Positions 40,934-50,499 of a stretch of 64,000 nucleotides of DNA are shown piece after piece. The stretch covers positions 2,790,001-2,854,000 of the forward strand of contig NZ_JAIQDI010000001.1 in NCBI RefSeq assembly GCF_020034665.1, in the 5' to 3' direction. The notes beneath the pieces were generated by a model. The model saw nothing but the letters and a program-made list of their open reading frames with translations, ran no database searches and was not told the DNA's origin. The number at the start of each line of letters is the position of its first letter. Positions within the stretch are counted from its first letter, which is position 1. The DNA is from Niabella beijingensis (GTDB lineage: Bacteria > Bacteroidota > Bacteroidia > Chitinophagales > Chitinophagaceae). The position numbers and the translations under genes were made by a program.

Positions 40934-41677
40934 ATGATACTGCTGATAAAACAATTTAAAAACGTAAATCGTAAGCTGGCTTTCAGGGTCTTCCGGATTT
41001 TTGCCGTGCTCTTGTTTATTGCTGTAACGGCACAGGCCCAGCAAACATCCGCCGGGCGGATCCTTCCGGAAAAAGAGATCGCCGGGATCTTTACCGATTC
41101 CTTAAAAGCTGCGCTGGGCCTGAAGTTTCCCGTTTTCCGGATCTATGAATATACCGACCGGTCGGGTTTGTATTATTGTGTACTTACGGAGAGCAGGGAT
41201 TCGGTGACGGCAAAGGATACCATCAGTTCCGGCCTGAAGGCCGTGAACCTGCGATCCGAGGCGAATGGCTTTACCAAAGTATGGGAGCTGAATGATCATA
41301 TTGAGGCCTTACACAATGAAACATCCATCTGGTTCTGGTCGAAATATATTGATTTCAAAGATTATGATAACGACGGACTGAAGGAACCGGTGATCACGTA
41401 TGGTACCTGGGGTATGAATGGATATGATGATGGCCGTGTTAAATTTATCATCTATTACAAAGGACAGAAAATTGCGTTGCGGCATCAGAATGGTGTACTG
41501 GATGATGAAAGAGATACCAGAGTGGATAAGACCATTTATGCATTGCCGGCAGCGCTTCAGCAATCGGTTAAAGAAAAAATGGTACGCATGACGGAAAGCG
41601 GGCATGCGCTCTTCCCCTATGGCTGGCAAAAGGCCCTGCAACAAAAGCGGACCTTTTTCAGCGAGCGGGGCGATTAG
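40934..41677 (+). CDS. Secreted protein, possible surface-polysaccharide family
   Basis: 247 residues; a hydrophobic leader with a basic N-terminus (KNVNRKLAFRVFRIFAVLLFIAVTAQAQ) is a signal peptide. The mature part has FKDYDNDGLKEPVITYG, similar to EF-hand-like DxDxDG loops, a WELNDHI segment, and GRVKFIIYYKGQKIALRH. It resembles the M949_RS01915-type surface-polysaccharide family, but this is from memory and unverified. The ATG at 40934 is used rather than the upstream TTG. It follows the ABC pair by 49 bp. Confidence 0.65.
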   Translation: MILLIKQFKNVNRKLAFRVFRIFAVLLFIAVTAQAQQTSAGRILPEKEIAGIFTDSLKAALGLKFPVFRIYEYTDRSGLYYCVLTESRDSVTAKDTISSGLKAVNLRSEANGFTKVWELNDHIEALHNETSIWFWSKYIDFKDYDNDGLKEPVITYGTWGMNGYDDGRVKFIIYYKGQKIALRHQNGVLDDERDTRVDKTIYALPAALQQSVKEKMVRMTESGHALFPYGWQKALQQKRTFFSERGD

Positions 41678-41714
41678 CCGGCGATGGTTTTATGATCATA
41701 TACAGATCGGACAG

Positions 41715-41748
41715 AAATGGCCGGAGTACCAGGCGTCTCCGGCCATTT
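41715..41748 (+). terminator. Bidirectional terminator
   Basis: Perfect 12-bp stem AAATGGCCGGAG/CTCCGGCCATTT and a 10-nt loop, between convergent genes. Confidence 0.8.
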
Positions 41749-41774
41749 TGCTTATAAGGGGGCTGCATTAGTTA

Positions 41775-44700
41775 TTAATCCGTATCCATAAGGTGTGTGC
41801 CTCCACCGTCCTGCCAGTTAAACAGGCTGCTTCGTCTTCCCAGTTCCCAGTAAAATTTGCTGCGGGGCGTTTGATAGTTGCCGGTCTCGTTCATCGTATC
41901 CGTATCATACAAACGACCATTTACCATTACATATTTTACAGACTCGGTATTCCGGATATTTTCCAGGGGGTTGGCATCCAGTATGATCAGGTCGGCCAGC
42001 TTTCCTGTTTGCAGGGAGCCGATCCAGTCGTCCAGTCCGAGGCTTTTTGCAGAATTGATGGTAGCGGTCTGCAGGGCCTGCAGCGGAGTCATGCCCCCCT
42101 GTGCCATCATCCATATTTCCCAGTGGGCACCAATGCCCTGGATCTGTCCGTGGGCGCCCATATTTACGGTCACTCCCGCGTCGGCCAGTTTCCGGATGCT
42201 TTTGGCGCTTAGTATATGCCCGTTCTCATATTCTTCTTCCGGAAGCATCGTACGATGACGGCTGCGGGTATCGATAACTGCGCGGGGCGTGTATTTCAGC
42301 AGCTTTTCATTTTCCCATACATTGGTGTGCTGGTACCAGTAGTACTCACCGGAGACGGAGCCGTAGTTTACAATAAGTGTGGGCGTGTACGCCGTTTGTG
42401 AGCGTTTCCACAGCTGGATCACGTCGTCCTGGAGAACGGCAATGGGCAGGTTGTGCTCAACGGTTGTATGACCATCATTGATCATGGCCATATTGTGGTA
42501 AAAGAAAGAACCACCTTCCGGAACGACCATTACGCCCAGTTCCCGGGCGGCAGTAAGGATCTGCTGGTTCTGTTCCCTGCGGGGCTGGTTATAGCTTTTT
42601 ACCGAAAAGGCTCCAAATGCTTTTGTTCTTCTGATAGCACTCCGCGCATCATCCAGCGAGTTGATAACGGCTTTAAAACTCCCGTCGGCACCATATAATA
42701 CCGTTCCGGTACTGAATACACGCGGACCCACCATTTTACCGGCCTTTATCATTTCGCTTTGTGCAAAGACCAGCTCACTGTTTGCAGACGGATCATGCAT
42801 GGTGGTTACGCCAAAGGCAAGGTTGGTATAATAGGGCCAGTGCTTCTGCGGGGTGATGCCGCTGCGGAAATGATTGCCATGTGCATGGGCATCCACAAAT
42901 CCGGGCAGAATGGTCTTTCCTGCGCAGTCGATTATTTTTGCCCCGGAAGGAATGGTTACCTCGTCGCCTGAACCAACTGCTTTCAGGATATTTCCTTCCA
43001 CCAGCACGGTACCTTTTTCAATAACCGTATTGCCGTTCATGGTAATGATGCGGGCATTGGTAAAGGCAATCATCCCCTTGGGTCGGTCGGGTGCATAAAT
43101 GACGCCAACCGGGATGCCTTTTATAACAGCCGGCGCAGTGGTGGTATCCTTTTCATTCAGGAATTTGAAATGTTGTTTCAGCGGAATGGTAAAATATTCA
43201 TTACCGAGGTTATAATGCAGCTCCTGGCTGTTGGCATTCCAGTGCAGGTTATAGCCGGCATCTTTTGCCACCAGCTGTACTGGAATGGCATTGGAACCGC
43301 CGGCGATCTCCAGTGTTTTGCCGGTTTTTGGGAAAGCGGCGATGTATACTTTGTGCAGGTCCACAAATGCCAGCCAGTTGCCATCCGGGGAAACGATGTA
43401 CTGGCTGCCATAGGTACTGGTGGCCGCTGTTTTTTCATCGGTGCCGTCTTTTTTGCAGATGGACAGGTTCTTTCCTTTCTGAAAATAGATATGGTTCCCT
43501 TCTGATTCAAAGTAAGGAGCGCTGCCGTTATCAACAACACGGACGGGCCGGGAGGTTCCTGCAGCATCCACAGTATAAATGCCGGTATTTACATTAAAGG
43601 CATTTCCCAGTACATTGTCGCCGCCCTCTTTACAATACACAATCGTTTTTCCATCCGGACTAAAAGACGGAGCACTGTAGATGCCTTTTTCGATATTCAG
43701 TCTGCGGGAGTTGCCCTTTGCAAGATCCATTACATAAATGCTGCCCATGGCCGTATCATTCCAGCCGACATAGGTCAGCCACCGGCCGTCTTTTGAAAAA
43801 GCAGGCGCATCTTCTATATCAGCTGATTTTGTGAGGCGGACCGGTACCCCCTTTGGCAGTTCCTGTTTCCACAGGGAGCCCAGTGCGTTGTATACAATGT
43901 ATTTTCCATCAGGAGCGGTTACAAGACCGCGCAGCACATGAGTGGTGTCCTGGTCCCTGTTGAGGTTTTGTTTTACACGGATGGCATCCGCAATTTTTTG
44001 TGTTACGTTACAGGTGAAGGGGATCTCTGTTGCTGTATTGCTGCCGCTGACGGGTATGCGGTTGAGTTTTCCGTTGGCCCATATAACGATCTCTTTTCCC
44101 CCGGGCATCCAGGCAAAGCCGGTATAAACACCAAAGATGGCCCAGGCCTCCTGCTGGTCCTTACTGAGCTTGTCGTAAACCGGCCACTCCTCGCCGGTTT
44201 CCAGGTCCCGCAGGTACAATACGGTTTTGGTGCGTACCCTTCTTACAAAAGCCAGTGTCTTTCCGTCTGGTGAAACCTGCGGCCGGAAGGCACTGCCGCC
44301 ACCGCCGGTAATGGTTTCGCTCTCCCCTTTTTCACGGTCGTAACGTTTGATCACATAGATCTCATTGTTCGGATCCTTGTTATACTGGAAGAATCCGCCG
44401 GGATACATGTCCTCGCTGTAATAAATATAATGTCCGTCAGGCGATGCCGAAGGTTCATTTACGTCCTGCTGATCATTTTTACGTTTGGTGAGCTGGATGC
44501 CCTCGCCGCCGTTGATATGGTACATCCAGATCTCGCCGGCACCCAGCGAGCGGAACGCGGTAAAATGCTTGCGCGCAATAAAATAATTGCCTTCGGGCGA
44601 CCATACGGCATTGTTCAGCAGCCGGAAGTTTTCTTTGGTCACCTGCCGGGCATTGCTGCCATCCCGGTTCATCACCCAGATATTATCACCGCCTCCCGCA

Positions 44701-45032
44701 TCGGAGGTAAAAAGGATCTTTTTACCATCCGGACTAAAGCGCGGCTGCACTTCATAAGCCAGCCCCTGCCGCAGCACGCGCGCGGTTCCGCCGGCGATCG
44801 GCAGGCTGTAAAGATCTCCCAGAAGGTCAAAAACCACCTCCTTACCATCCGGCGATACATCCAGGTTCATCCAGGTGCCTTCGTTTACCTGGAAGGATAC
44901 TTCTTTATAGCGGGTCCCCGGCGGGTTATTCACCTCCCATTTGGATGATGCCGGTTTGGAAGTGTCTTTTTGGGGTTGTGCGTCCAGGGAAAGCCCGATA
45001 AAACAAAGGCTGATTAAGAAAAAAAACCGCAT
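41775..45032 (-). CDS. Secreted TolB-propeller/amidohydrolase fusion
   Basis: 1085 residues with a signal peptide (MRFFFLISLCFIGLSLDAQ). Residues about 50-640 are TolB/PD40 propeller repeats (SPDGKKILFTSDAGG, SASPDGHYIYYSED, SPDGKTIVYCKEGG). The C-terminal amidohydrolase has the metal HxH in FVDAHAHGNHFRSG and downstream His residues in HTTVEHNLPIAV, ending with ALQTATINSAKSLGLDDWIGSLQTGKLADLIILDANPLENI. It is a periplasmic or surface hydrolase; the substrate is unknown. Monocistronic. Confidence 0.9.
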   Translation of the reverse strand: MRFFFLISLCFIGLSLDAQPQKDTSKPASSKWEVNNPPGTRYKEVSFQVNEGTWMNLDVSPDGKEVVFDLLGDLYSLPIAGGTARVLRQGLAYEVQPRFSPDGKKILFTSDAGGGDNIWVMNRDGSNARQVTKENFRLLNNAVWSPEGNYFIARKHFTAFRSLGAGEIWMYHINGGEGIQLTKRKNDQQDVNEPSASPDGHYIYYSEDMYPGGFFQYNKDPNNEIYVIKRYDREKGESETITGGGGSAFRPQVSPDGKTLAFVRRVRTKTVLYLRDLETGEEWPVYDKLSKDQQEAWAIFGVYTGFAWMPGGKEIVIWANGKLNRIPVSGSNTATEIPFTCNVTQKIADAIRVKQNLNRDQDTTHVLRGLVTAPDGKYIVYNALGSLWKQELPKGVPVRLTKSADIEDAPAFSKDGRWLTYVGWNDTAMGSIYVMDLAKGNSRRLNIEKGIYSAPSFSPDGKTIVYCKEGGDNVLGNAFNVNTGIYTVDAAGTSRPVRVVDNGSAPYFESEGNHIYFQKGKNLSICKKDGTDEKTAATSTYGSQYIVSPDGNWLAFVDLHKVYIAAFPKTGKTLEIAGGSNAIPVQLVAKDAGYNLHWNANSQELHYNLGNEYFTIPLKQHFKFLNEKDTTTAPAVIKGIPVGVIYAPDRPKGMIAFTNARIITMNGNTVIEKGTVLVEGNILKAVGSGDEVTIPSGAKIIDCAGKTILPGFVDAHAHGNHFRSGITPQKHWPYYTNLAFGVTTMHDPSANSELVFAQSEMIKAGKMVGPRVFSTGTVLYGADGSFKAVINSLDDARSAIRRTKAFGAFSVKSYNQPRREQNQQILTAARELGVMVVPEGGSFFYHNMAMINDGHTTVEHNLPIAVLQDDVIQLWKRSQTAYTPTLIVNYGSVSGEYYWYQHTNVWENEKLLKYTPRAVIDTRSRHRTMLPEEEYENGHILSAKSIRKLADAGVTVNMGAHGQIQGIGAHWEIWMMAQGGMTPLQALQTATINSAKSLGLDDWIGSLQTGKLADLIILDANPLENIRNTESVKYVMVNGRLYDTDTMNETGNYQTPRSKFYWELGRRSSLFNWQDGGGTHLMDTD

Positions 45033-45190
45033 GTGCTTGATTGTTTTTTAAAAAAAGTAAAAGATGGTTCTGGTGCCGAATGTAGCAAATTAGGCGGTAT
45101 TGCCGGGATGTATTTTAAAGAAGATCAGATGGTTGCCTCGACCGGCAAAATAAGAATGCGGGCAGCATGTTTCACACGATAATGAACAAT

Positions 45191-45583
45191 TCATTTAAAT
45201 AAGACCGGCAGGGTTTTATAAGAAAAAACCTTTATGCCACTTTGGGTGGCAGGTATCCAGGGTTTCATAGAAGCAACGGCACGGATAATTACAGCATCAA
45301 CATCCGGTCCCAGGCTTTTGATCATCTTCGTTTCAGCGATAGCTCCTGAAGTATCTATCTTAAACCGGATCAGTGCTTTTCCTTCAATGGCTTCTTTTTT
45401 GATAAAGGGATGATCTGTGATACTTTTTTTTAGATATCGTACTAATGCTTTTTCCCCTCCCGGGTACAGGGCTGCTGTTTGCCCGCAAATGGTATGTTCC
45501 CATCCGGTAATGGCATCTTTTTTGGTTTGCGCCGGTGCTCCGATACAGAGGACAACGAATAATAAAGTCAATAAAGTCTTCAC
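45191..45583 (-). CDS. Small secreted TonB C-terminal-domain protein
   Basis: 130 residues from a GTG start that gives a clean signal peptide (KTLLTLLFVVLCIGAPAQ). It carries a TonB C-terminal domain: IEGKALIRFKIDTSGAIAETKMIKSLGPDVDAVIIRAVASMKPW. It lacks the membrane anchor and Pro-rich spacer of true TonB, so it cannot reach ExbBD. Stand-alone periplasmic TonB-C proteins are common in Bacteroidota, with no defined role. A TTG 13 codons upstream is the alternative start. Confidence 0.78.
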   Translation of the reverse strand: MKTLLTLLFVVLCIGAPAQTKKDAITGWEHTICGQTAALYPGGEKALVRYLKKSITDHPFIKKEAIEGKALIRFKIDTSGAIAETKMIKSLGPDVDAVIIRAVASMKPWIPATQSGIKVFSYKTLPVLFK

Positions 45584-45774
45584 TTTTAATAAGACCGGGA
45601 AAAAGCAATTTCCATAATCCAATTTCTGGCCATTATCAGACAGCTGCTGAGAGGCTGCGCCGCTTAGGCGGAAATCCTTTGCCGCGCGGGCATTGTGAAG
45701 AGCGCAAAGATTGCAGCCGGGCGGCGGACCGCTGCTGATGGATGTTCCTCAGCCGGGAGCCCATAAATGTATTG

Positions 45775-47901
45775 TTATTTCAATAGCTGATAAACGATAA
45801 AGCTAAGCACAAATGCCAGGCCGGTCATATAAGCAAGCTGTACAATGGGCCATTTCCAGGACCCGGTTTCGCGTTTTACAATGGCGAGTGTGCTCATACA
45901 CAGCATGGCAAATACATAGAAGATGAGCAGTGACACACCTGTGGCTACGGTAAATACCTTGGAGCCATCATCAAAAGTGGCTTTGTCCATTTTTTCACGC
46001 AGGGCCATATTGGCACCTCCGTCGTCTTCCACGCTGTAAAGGGTGGCCATCGTGCCTACAAATACTTCGCGGGCGGCAAACGAGGTAACAAGGGCAATAC
46101 CTATTTTCCAGTCGAAACCCAGCGGGCGGATCACCGGCTCAATGGTCTTGCCCATGATGCCCGCATAGGAATTTTCCAGCTTGGCTGCTGCACGGGTCTC
46201 TTCCACCAGCAGGGTATCTGCACCGGGCCGGGCCAGTGCGGTTTCATATTCCTGTTGTACTGCGTGCATGCGTTGTTTGGGACCAAATGAACTCAGGAAC
46301 CAGAGGATCACACTGATGATCATAATGATCTTACCGGCCTGTACCACGAAGATCTTTGCTTTTTCAATCATCGTTTCCAGGGCGTTTTTCCAGCGGGGAG
46401 CCCGGTAGGTGGGCAGCTCCAGGATAAAATAACTTTTTTCCTTGTTCTTTATAAAGAACTTGGCTACATAGGAAACCAGCAGGGCAAATACCAGGCCCAG
46501 CAGGTAAAGTCCCATCATCATTAAACCCTGCAGGCTGATGAACCCGAGCAGGTAGGTTTTGGGAATGACCAGGCCTACCAGGATCACATACACCGGCAGC
46601 CGGGCCGAACAGCTCATGAGGGGCGTGACCAAAATAGTCAGCAGCCGCTCTTTACGGTTTTCAATACTGCGGGCGCTCATAATGGCCGGAACGGCACAGG
46701 CAAAGCCACTGATCATGGGCATCACACTTTTTCCGTTCAGGCCCACACTGCGCATTACCCGGTCGGTTAAAAAACTGATGCGGGCCATATACCCGGTGTC
46801 TTCCAGGAGGGTGATAAGGCCAAAAAGGATCATGATCTGCGGTACAAATATGATGATCCCGCCAAGGCCTGCAATGACCCCGTTTATTAACAGGTCCGAA
46901 AAATTATTTTCAGGAAGCACTTCACTCAGCCACCCGCTGAAGGCGGCAGTGCCGGACTCGATCCAGTCCATAGGGAAGGATGCCACCAGGAACACACACT
47001 GGAACATCAGGAACAATACTCCCAGCAGAATAAAGTATCCCCAGAAGCGGTGGAGGAAAATATGATCAAGTTTATCGGTGAGGATCGATTTTTTATTGGG
47101 ATCCGGTTGCGTCACCGATACATTCATCACATTGCTGATGCGCTGGTAACGTTGTAAGATCTCTTCTGCCTGGGTTTTTGTGGGATTAAAATGGTTGTCG
47201 ATCTCTGTCTGCTCGATCTGTTCCTGCAACTGATCCGGCAGGGTAAAGGTCTCATGGTTGATCAGGTAATGCACTCCTTCATAGGAACTGATACCGGGCA
47301 CCAGATGCTGTACCCCGGCAATCGCCTGGGGTGCCAGTGCTTCCACATCGATAAAATTGTGCACGGGGGCCTTAAACAGGTTGCCGGAAACCAGCTCCAC
47401 CGCCTTTTTTAGCTGATCGATACCCTTGTTTTTCCGGGGGTTAACGGCTACTATGGGGATACCCAGTTCCCGCTCCATCTCATTGATATTGATATGAATG
47501 CCTTTTTTGCGGGCAAGGTCCATCATGGTAAGGGCCATTACCACCGGGCGCTTGAGATCGATGATTTGGCTGCAGAATAATAAATTGCGCTTCAGATTGC
47601 TGGCATCGGCCACCACCACGATCACATCTGCCTTCAGGTCTTTGTCCTGGTTCAGGATCACTTTATAGGCCACTTCCTCATCCAGGCGGCGCGGGTACAG
47701 ACTGTAAGTACCCGGCAGGTCGATTATCTTTGCATTAAACTGACCAACTTTAGAAGTTCCTGTCTTTTTATCAACAGTTACGCCGGGAAAATTGCCTACT
47801 TTCTGACTCAGACCGGTTAGGGAGTTGAACAGGGAGCTTTTTCCGCTGTTGGGGTTTCCTACTAATGCTATATGTAGCTGCTTATTTTCCAAAATCCTCA
47901 A
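45775..47901 (-). CDS. feoB: Ferrous iron transporter FeoB
   Basis: 708 residues. The N-terminal G domain has G1 GNPNSGKSSLF, G3 DLPGTYSL and G4 TMMD, where the usual Asn of NxxD is Thr (ACC). A helical GDI-like domain and the membrane Gate domains follow (VLPENNFSDLLINGVIAGLGG, ISGFACAVPAIMSAR, SCSARLPVYVILVG). No ATG gives the family start; TTG at 47901 lies exactly six bases after a -7 box and yields RILENKQLHIALVGNPNSGK. TTG 47892 and ATG 47937 are alternatives, the latter upstream of the box. It imports Fe2+; no feoA is visible upstream. Confidence 0.93.
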   Translation of the reverse strand: MRILENKQLHIALVGNPNSGKSSLFNSLTGLSQKVGNFPGVTVDKKTGTSKVGQFNAKIIDLPGTYSLYPRRLDEEVAYKVILNQDKDLKADVIVVVADASNLKRNLLFCSQIIDLKRPVVMALTMMDLARKKGIHININEMERELGIPIVAVNPRKNKGIDQLKKAVELVSGNLFKAPVHNFIDVEALAPQAIAGVQHLVPGISSYEGVHYLINHETFTLPDQLQEQIEQTEIDNHFNPTKTQAEEILQRYQRISNVMNVSVTQPDPNKKSILTDKLDHIFLHRFWGYFILLGVLFLMFQCVFLVASFPMDWIESGTAAFSGWLSEVLPENNFSDLLINGVIAGLGGIIIFVPQIMILFGLITLLEDTGYMARISFLTDRVMRSVGLNGKSVMPMISGFACAVPAIMSARSIENRKERLLTILVTPLMSCSARLPVYVILVGLVIPKTYLLGFISLQGLMMMGLYLLGLVFALLVSYVAKFFIKNKEKSYFILELPTYRAPRWKNALETMIEKAKIFVVQAGKIIMIISVILWFLSSFGPKQRMHAVQQEYETALARPGADTLLVEETRAAAKLENSYAGIMGKTIEPVIRPLGFDWKIGIALVTSFAAREVFVGTMATLYSVEDDGGANMALREKMDKATFDDGSKVFTVATGVSLLIFYVFAMLCMSTLAIVKRETGSWKWPIVQLAYMTGLAFVLSFIVYQLLK

Positions 47902-47907
47902 GAGCCG

Positions 47908-47915
47908 CAAAATTA
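47908..47915 (-). promoter_or_regulatory. -7 promoter box of feoB
   Basis: Minus-strand TAATTTTG, exact TAnnTTTG, six bases before the TTG at 47901. It overlaps the longer reading frame and argues against the ATG at 47937. Confidence 0.55.
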
Positions 47916-47999
47916 CGGATCCCCGGCGGATGATCATTTACGAATTCCGATGTTTCTGAAGATAAGGCTGATGGCCGGCCGGAAAAAAAGCGGCTGCGG

Positions 48000-50279
48000 T
48001 TACTGTACTGCATGTTCGCCGGCCGAAAGGGATTCCAGCGGCAGTTTTTCAGCTTCCGGGGATGGCTTAAGACCGGTAAGCGTTTCGGCCAGTTTGTTCA
48101 GATCGCCGGAAGCACGGCTGATCAGCAAAAACTGGTCGATGATGGGCTTTAACTCGTTCAGGGTGATCTTGGTTTCCGTATCCAGCAATCCCTGCTGGAT
48201 CTCATGCCTCCGTTTTTCAAGAAGGTCTTTTACAGCAGCTTTAAGTGCCTGTGTATCACTGTGTGCCACCTGTGGCGCTACTGTTTCATCAGAAAGCATT
48301 CCAGACGTATTTCCCAGTTCATGAATGGTATTTTCAATAACCGGTGTAAAAACCGGCGAGCGGTATTTGGCGGCCAGCAGCCGGGAATAATGGGCCAGCG
48401 TGGCGATATGTGAATTAATGGTAAAGATCATCACCACAAACTGGTGGATGGTTTTGATGTTTTTCTGTTTGCTTTTGGGTTCGCTCAGCATCCGGGAAAA
48501 GGTACCGGAAAGATTGGCCTGTGCTACAAATGCTTCTTTCCGGCTGAGCTTATAGTCCGGTGCGGGTTCATTTTTGATATAGGCGCTGGCCACGGTTTCA
48601 AAATAGGCCCGGGTCTTTTCCAGTGCGGCAGCCATATAGGTCTTTACCTGTTTCTTTTCCCAGGAGGGGATGATATACGTGGTAAGACCGGCAATGACAG
48701 AGCCGATAATGGTATCAAGGATGCGGTTCTCGATCACCACGTGAAAATTGCGGCTGTCGAGCAGAAAAAACAGGATCAGCACATAGGCAGTCATAAAGGT
48801 GACGCTGACCAGGTAGCGGGTCCGCATAAAACTATAGGTGGCAATCATCAGCAGGATCATTGCGGTGAACCTGCCGGTCTGGGTCTGTAACAGGAACAGC
48901 AGCCCGATGCCCCCCATAGCACCGATAATGGTGCCGATCACCCGTTGATAATTGCGCTGTTTGGTAACACTGTATGTGGGTTTTAAGATCACCAGTGCTG
49001 TAAGCAGGATCCAGTAACTGTATTCCAGCTGCAACAGAACAGCAGTTATATAACCGAGGGTCATGGCAATGCCCAGCCGCAGGGCATGACGGAACGTATT
49101 GGATTGCAGGGAAAGGTTCTCCCGGATGAGGTCCCCGTCCAGATCTGTCTTTTCCACAAAGGAGTCATAGTTATCCGATAAAAGATAGTCCTTTACTTCC
49201 TTGCGTTCGTACCGGGTGTAATGGTGCAGGGTATAGATACGGAGGATCATATCTTCGATCGACTGCATGATCTTGCGCATATTGATCAGCGCTTCCAGGT
49301 TGTCTGCGTTACGGTGGGTGTTTACAAATTTTTCAAAATGCTGTTTCAGCTCACGGAGCTCATCATTCAGGTTCTTGGAAACCCTGGAGCGGCGGCCCTC
49401 CTGTACGGATACCCCTATCTCATACAATTCATCCACCATCCCCAGGATCACTTTCCGGAAATGCGGCAGGATATTGGTGCCGTCGAAGCGCCGGTGCATG
49501 GACTCATAATTGTAAAATGTAGCGTTGGCCTTTTCAAAGAGATCCACCGATTCTACAAAAATGACCAGGAGCCCGCGGCCGGTAAGGGTAGTGGATTTTA
49601 CGATATTGCGGCTTTTAAAAAGCATTTCCCGCACCAGGATCTGCTTGTCCTGCACCTTTTGCTGCTGCTGCATCAGGTTTTTATAGGTTTTATCGTAGTT
49701 GACGCCTTCATTATAAAAATAAGAACGGGTTTTGAGGTAGTCGGCAACAGCGATAATCGAATCGCCCAGGGCCTGCTGGATCACTTTATAGGGACGGACC
49801 CCATGCAGTGCAAGACTGAGGCCGATATACCACAGCCCCCCGCAAAGCAGGTAGATGCCATCCAGCACCACATTCCAGCCGGTGGCTTTGTGGTAGAGTG
49901 TGAGCACCATGATCAGCAACCCGGCAAAGCCGATGGCGTTGGTACGGGCATTGTACACACCCAGCATACTCAGGGAGAAGCTGAAGGTAAGGATCACCAA
50001 TGCGGTAACCGGCTGGCTTACATGGGCAAATCCTGTAACCAGGTCTACAAAAAAGATCAGTGCCAGGGCCGCCAGCATACCATTCCTGCGTTCTTTGATA
50101 TGACCGGGAATATCGGCGGCACTTACGGCCATGGCTCCAAGCGAGGCGATGAGGCCGATCTCCAGCATCCCGAAGAAATTGAGAATAACGGAAGGGAGGG
50201 TGATCCCCACCGTGATGCGGACCGCCTCATTAAAATAATAACTGCTTACAAACTGCCGGTATTCCTTTATGTAATCCAT
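48000..50279 (-). CDS. FUSC-family membrane protein (YccS-like)
   Basis: 759 residues with two blocks of about five transmembrane segments each (from about residues 20-150 and 400-520). They are separated by and followed by soluble regions, the arrangement of YccS/YhfK and aromatic-acid exporter (FUSC) proteins. Recognisable parts are ASLGAMAVSAADIPGHIKERRNGM and ALVILKPTYSVTKQRNYQRVIGTIIGAMGG. It is probably an efflux component; no HlyD-type partner is seen. A promoter box sits six bases before the ATG. Confidence 0.85.
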   Translation of the reverse strand: MDYIKEYRQFVSSYYFNEAVRITVGITLPSVILNFFGMLEIGLIASLGAMAVSAADIPGHIKERRNGMLAALALIFFVDLVTGFAHVSQPVTALVILTFSFSLSMLGVYNARTNAIGFAGLLIMVLTLYHKATGWNVVLDGIYLLCGGLWYIGLSLALHGVRPYKVIQQALGDSIIAVADYLKTRSYFYNEGVNYDKTYKNLMQQQQKVQDKQILVREMLFKSRNIVKSTTLTGRGLLVIFVESVDLFEKANATFYNYESMHRRFDGTNILPHFRKVILGMVDELYEIGVSVQEGRRSRVSKNLNDELRELKQHFEKFVNTHRNADNLEALINMRKIMQSIEDMILRIYTLHHYTRYERKEVKDYLLSDNYDSFVEKTDLDGDLIRENLSLQSNTFRHALRLGIAMTLGYITAVLLQLEYSYWILLTALVILKPTYSVTKQRNYQRVIGTIIGAMGGIGLLFLLQTQTGRFTAMILLMIATYSFMRTRYLVSVTFMTAYVLILFFLLDSRNFHVVIENRILDTIIGSVIAGLTTYIIPSWEKKQVKTYMAAALEKTRAYFETVASAYIKNEPAPDYKLSRKEAFVAQANLSGTFSRMLSEPKSKQKNIKTIHQFVVMIFTINSHIATLAHYSRLLAAKYRSPVFTPVIENTIHELGNTSGMLSDETVAPQVAHSDTQALKAAVKDLLEKRRHEIQQGLLDTETKITLNELKPIIDQFLLISRASGDLNKLAETLTGLKPSPEAEKLPLESLSAGEHAVQ

Positions 50280-50285
50280 TTCCTA

Positions 50286-50293
50286 CAAATTTA
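50286..50293 (-). promoter_or_regulatory. -7 promoter box of the FUSC gene
   Basis: Minus-strand TAAATTTG, exact TAnnTTTG, six bases before the ATG at 50279. Confidence 0.55.
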
Positions 50294-50499
50294 CAAACAA
50301 GAAACAGGTTTAAGAAACATGTTGTGGCCGGCCGGCGTTCCGTTTTAAGAATTGCACTACCTCCGGCGGGCTGTATCGTAAAATAGCCCGGTTTTACCGG
50401 CCCCCCTAAAGCAGGCGGATATTAAAAATTCGTCACACAAAACCGCAATTCCATAACAATTGTAAGTGCCGAATGCCCAACCTGTATTAATCTTGTAGT

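Noticed and set aside
47902..47937. ATG start of feoB at 47937
   Set aside because: It lies upstream of an exact -7 box that ends six bases before a TTG; the added residues are not FeoB-like. It is kept only as an alternative.
49221..50348. A 375-codon plus-strand open frame opposite the FUSC gene
   Set aside because: Antisense to a recognisable membrane-protein gene; rich in His/Gln and without a plausible domain.
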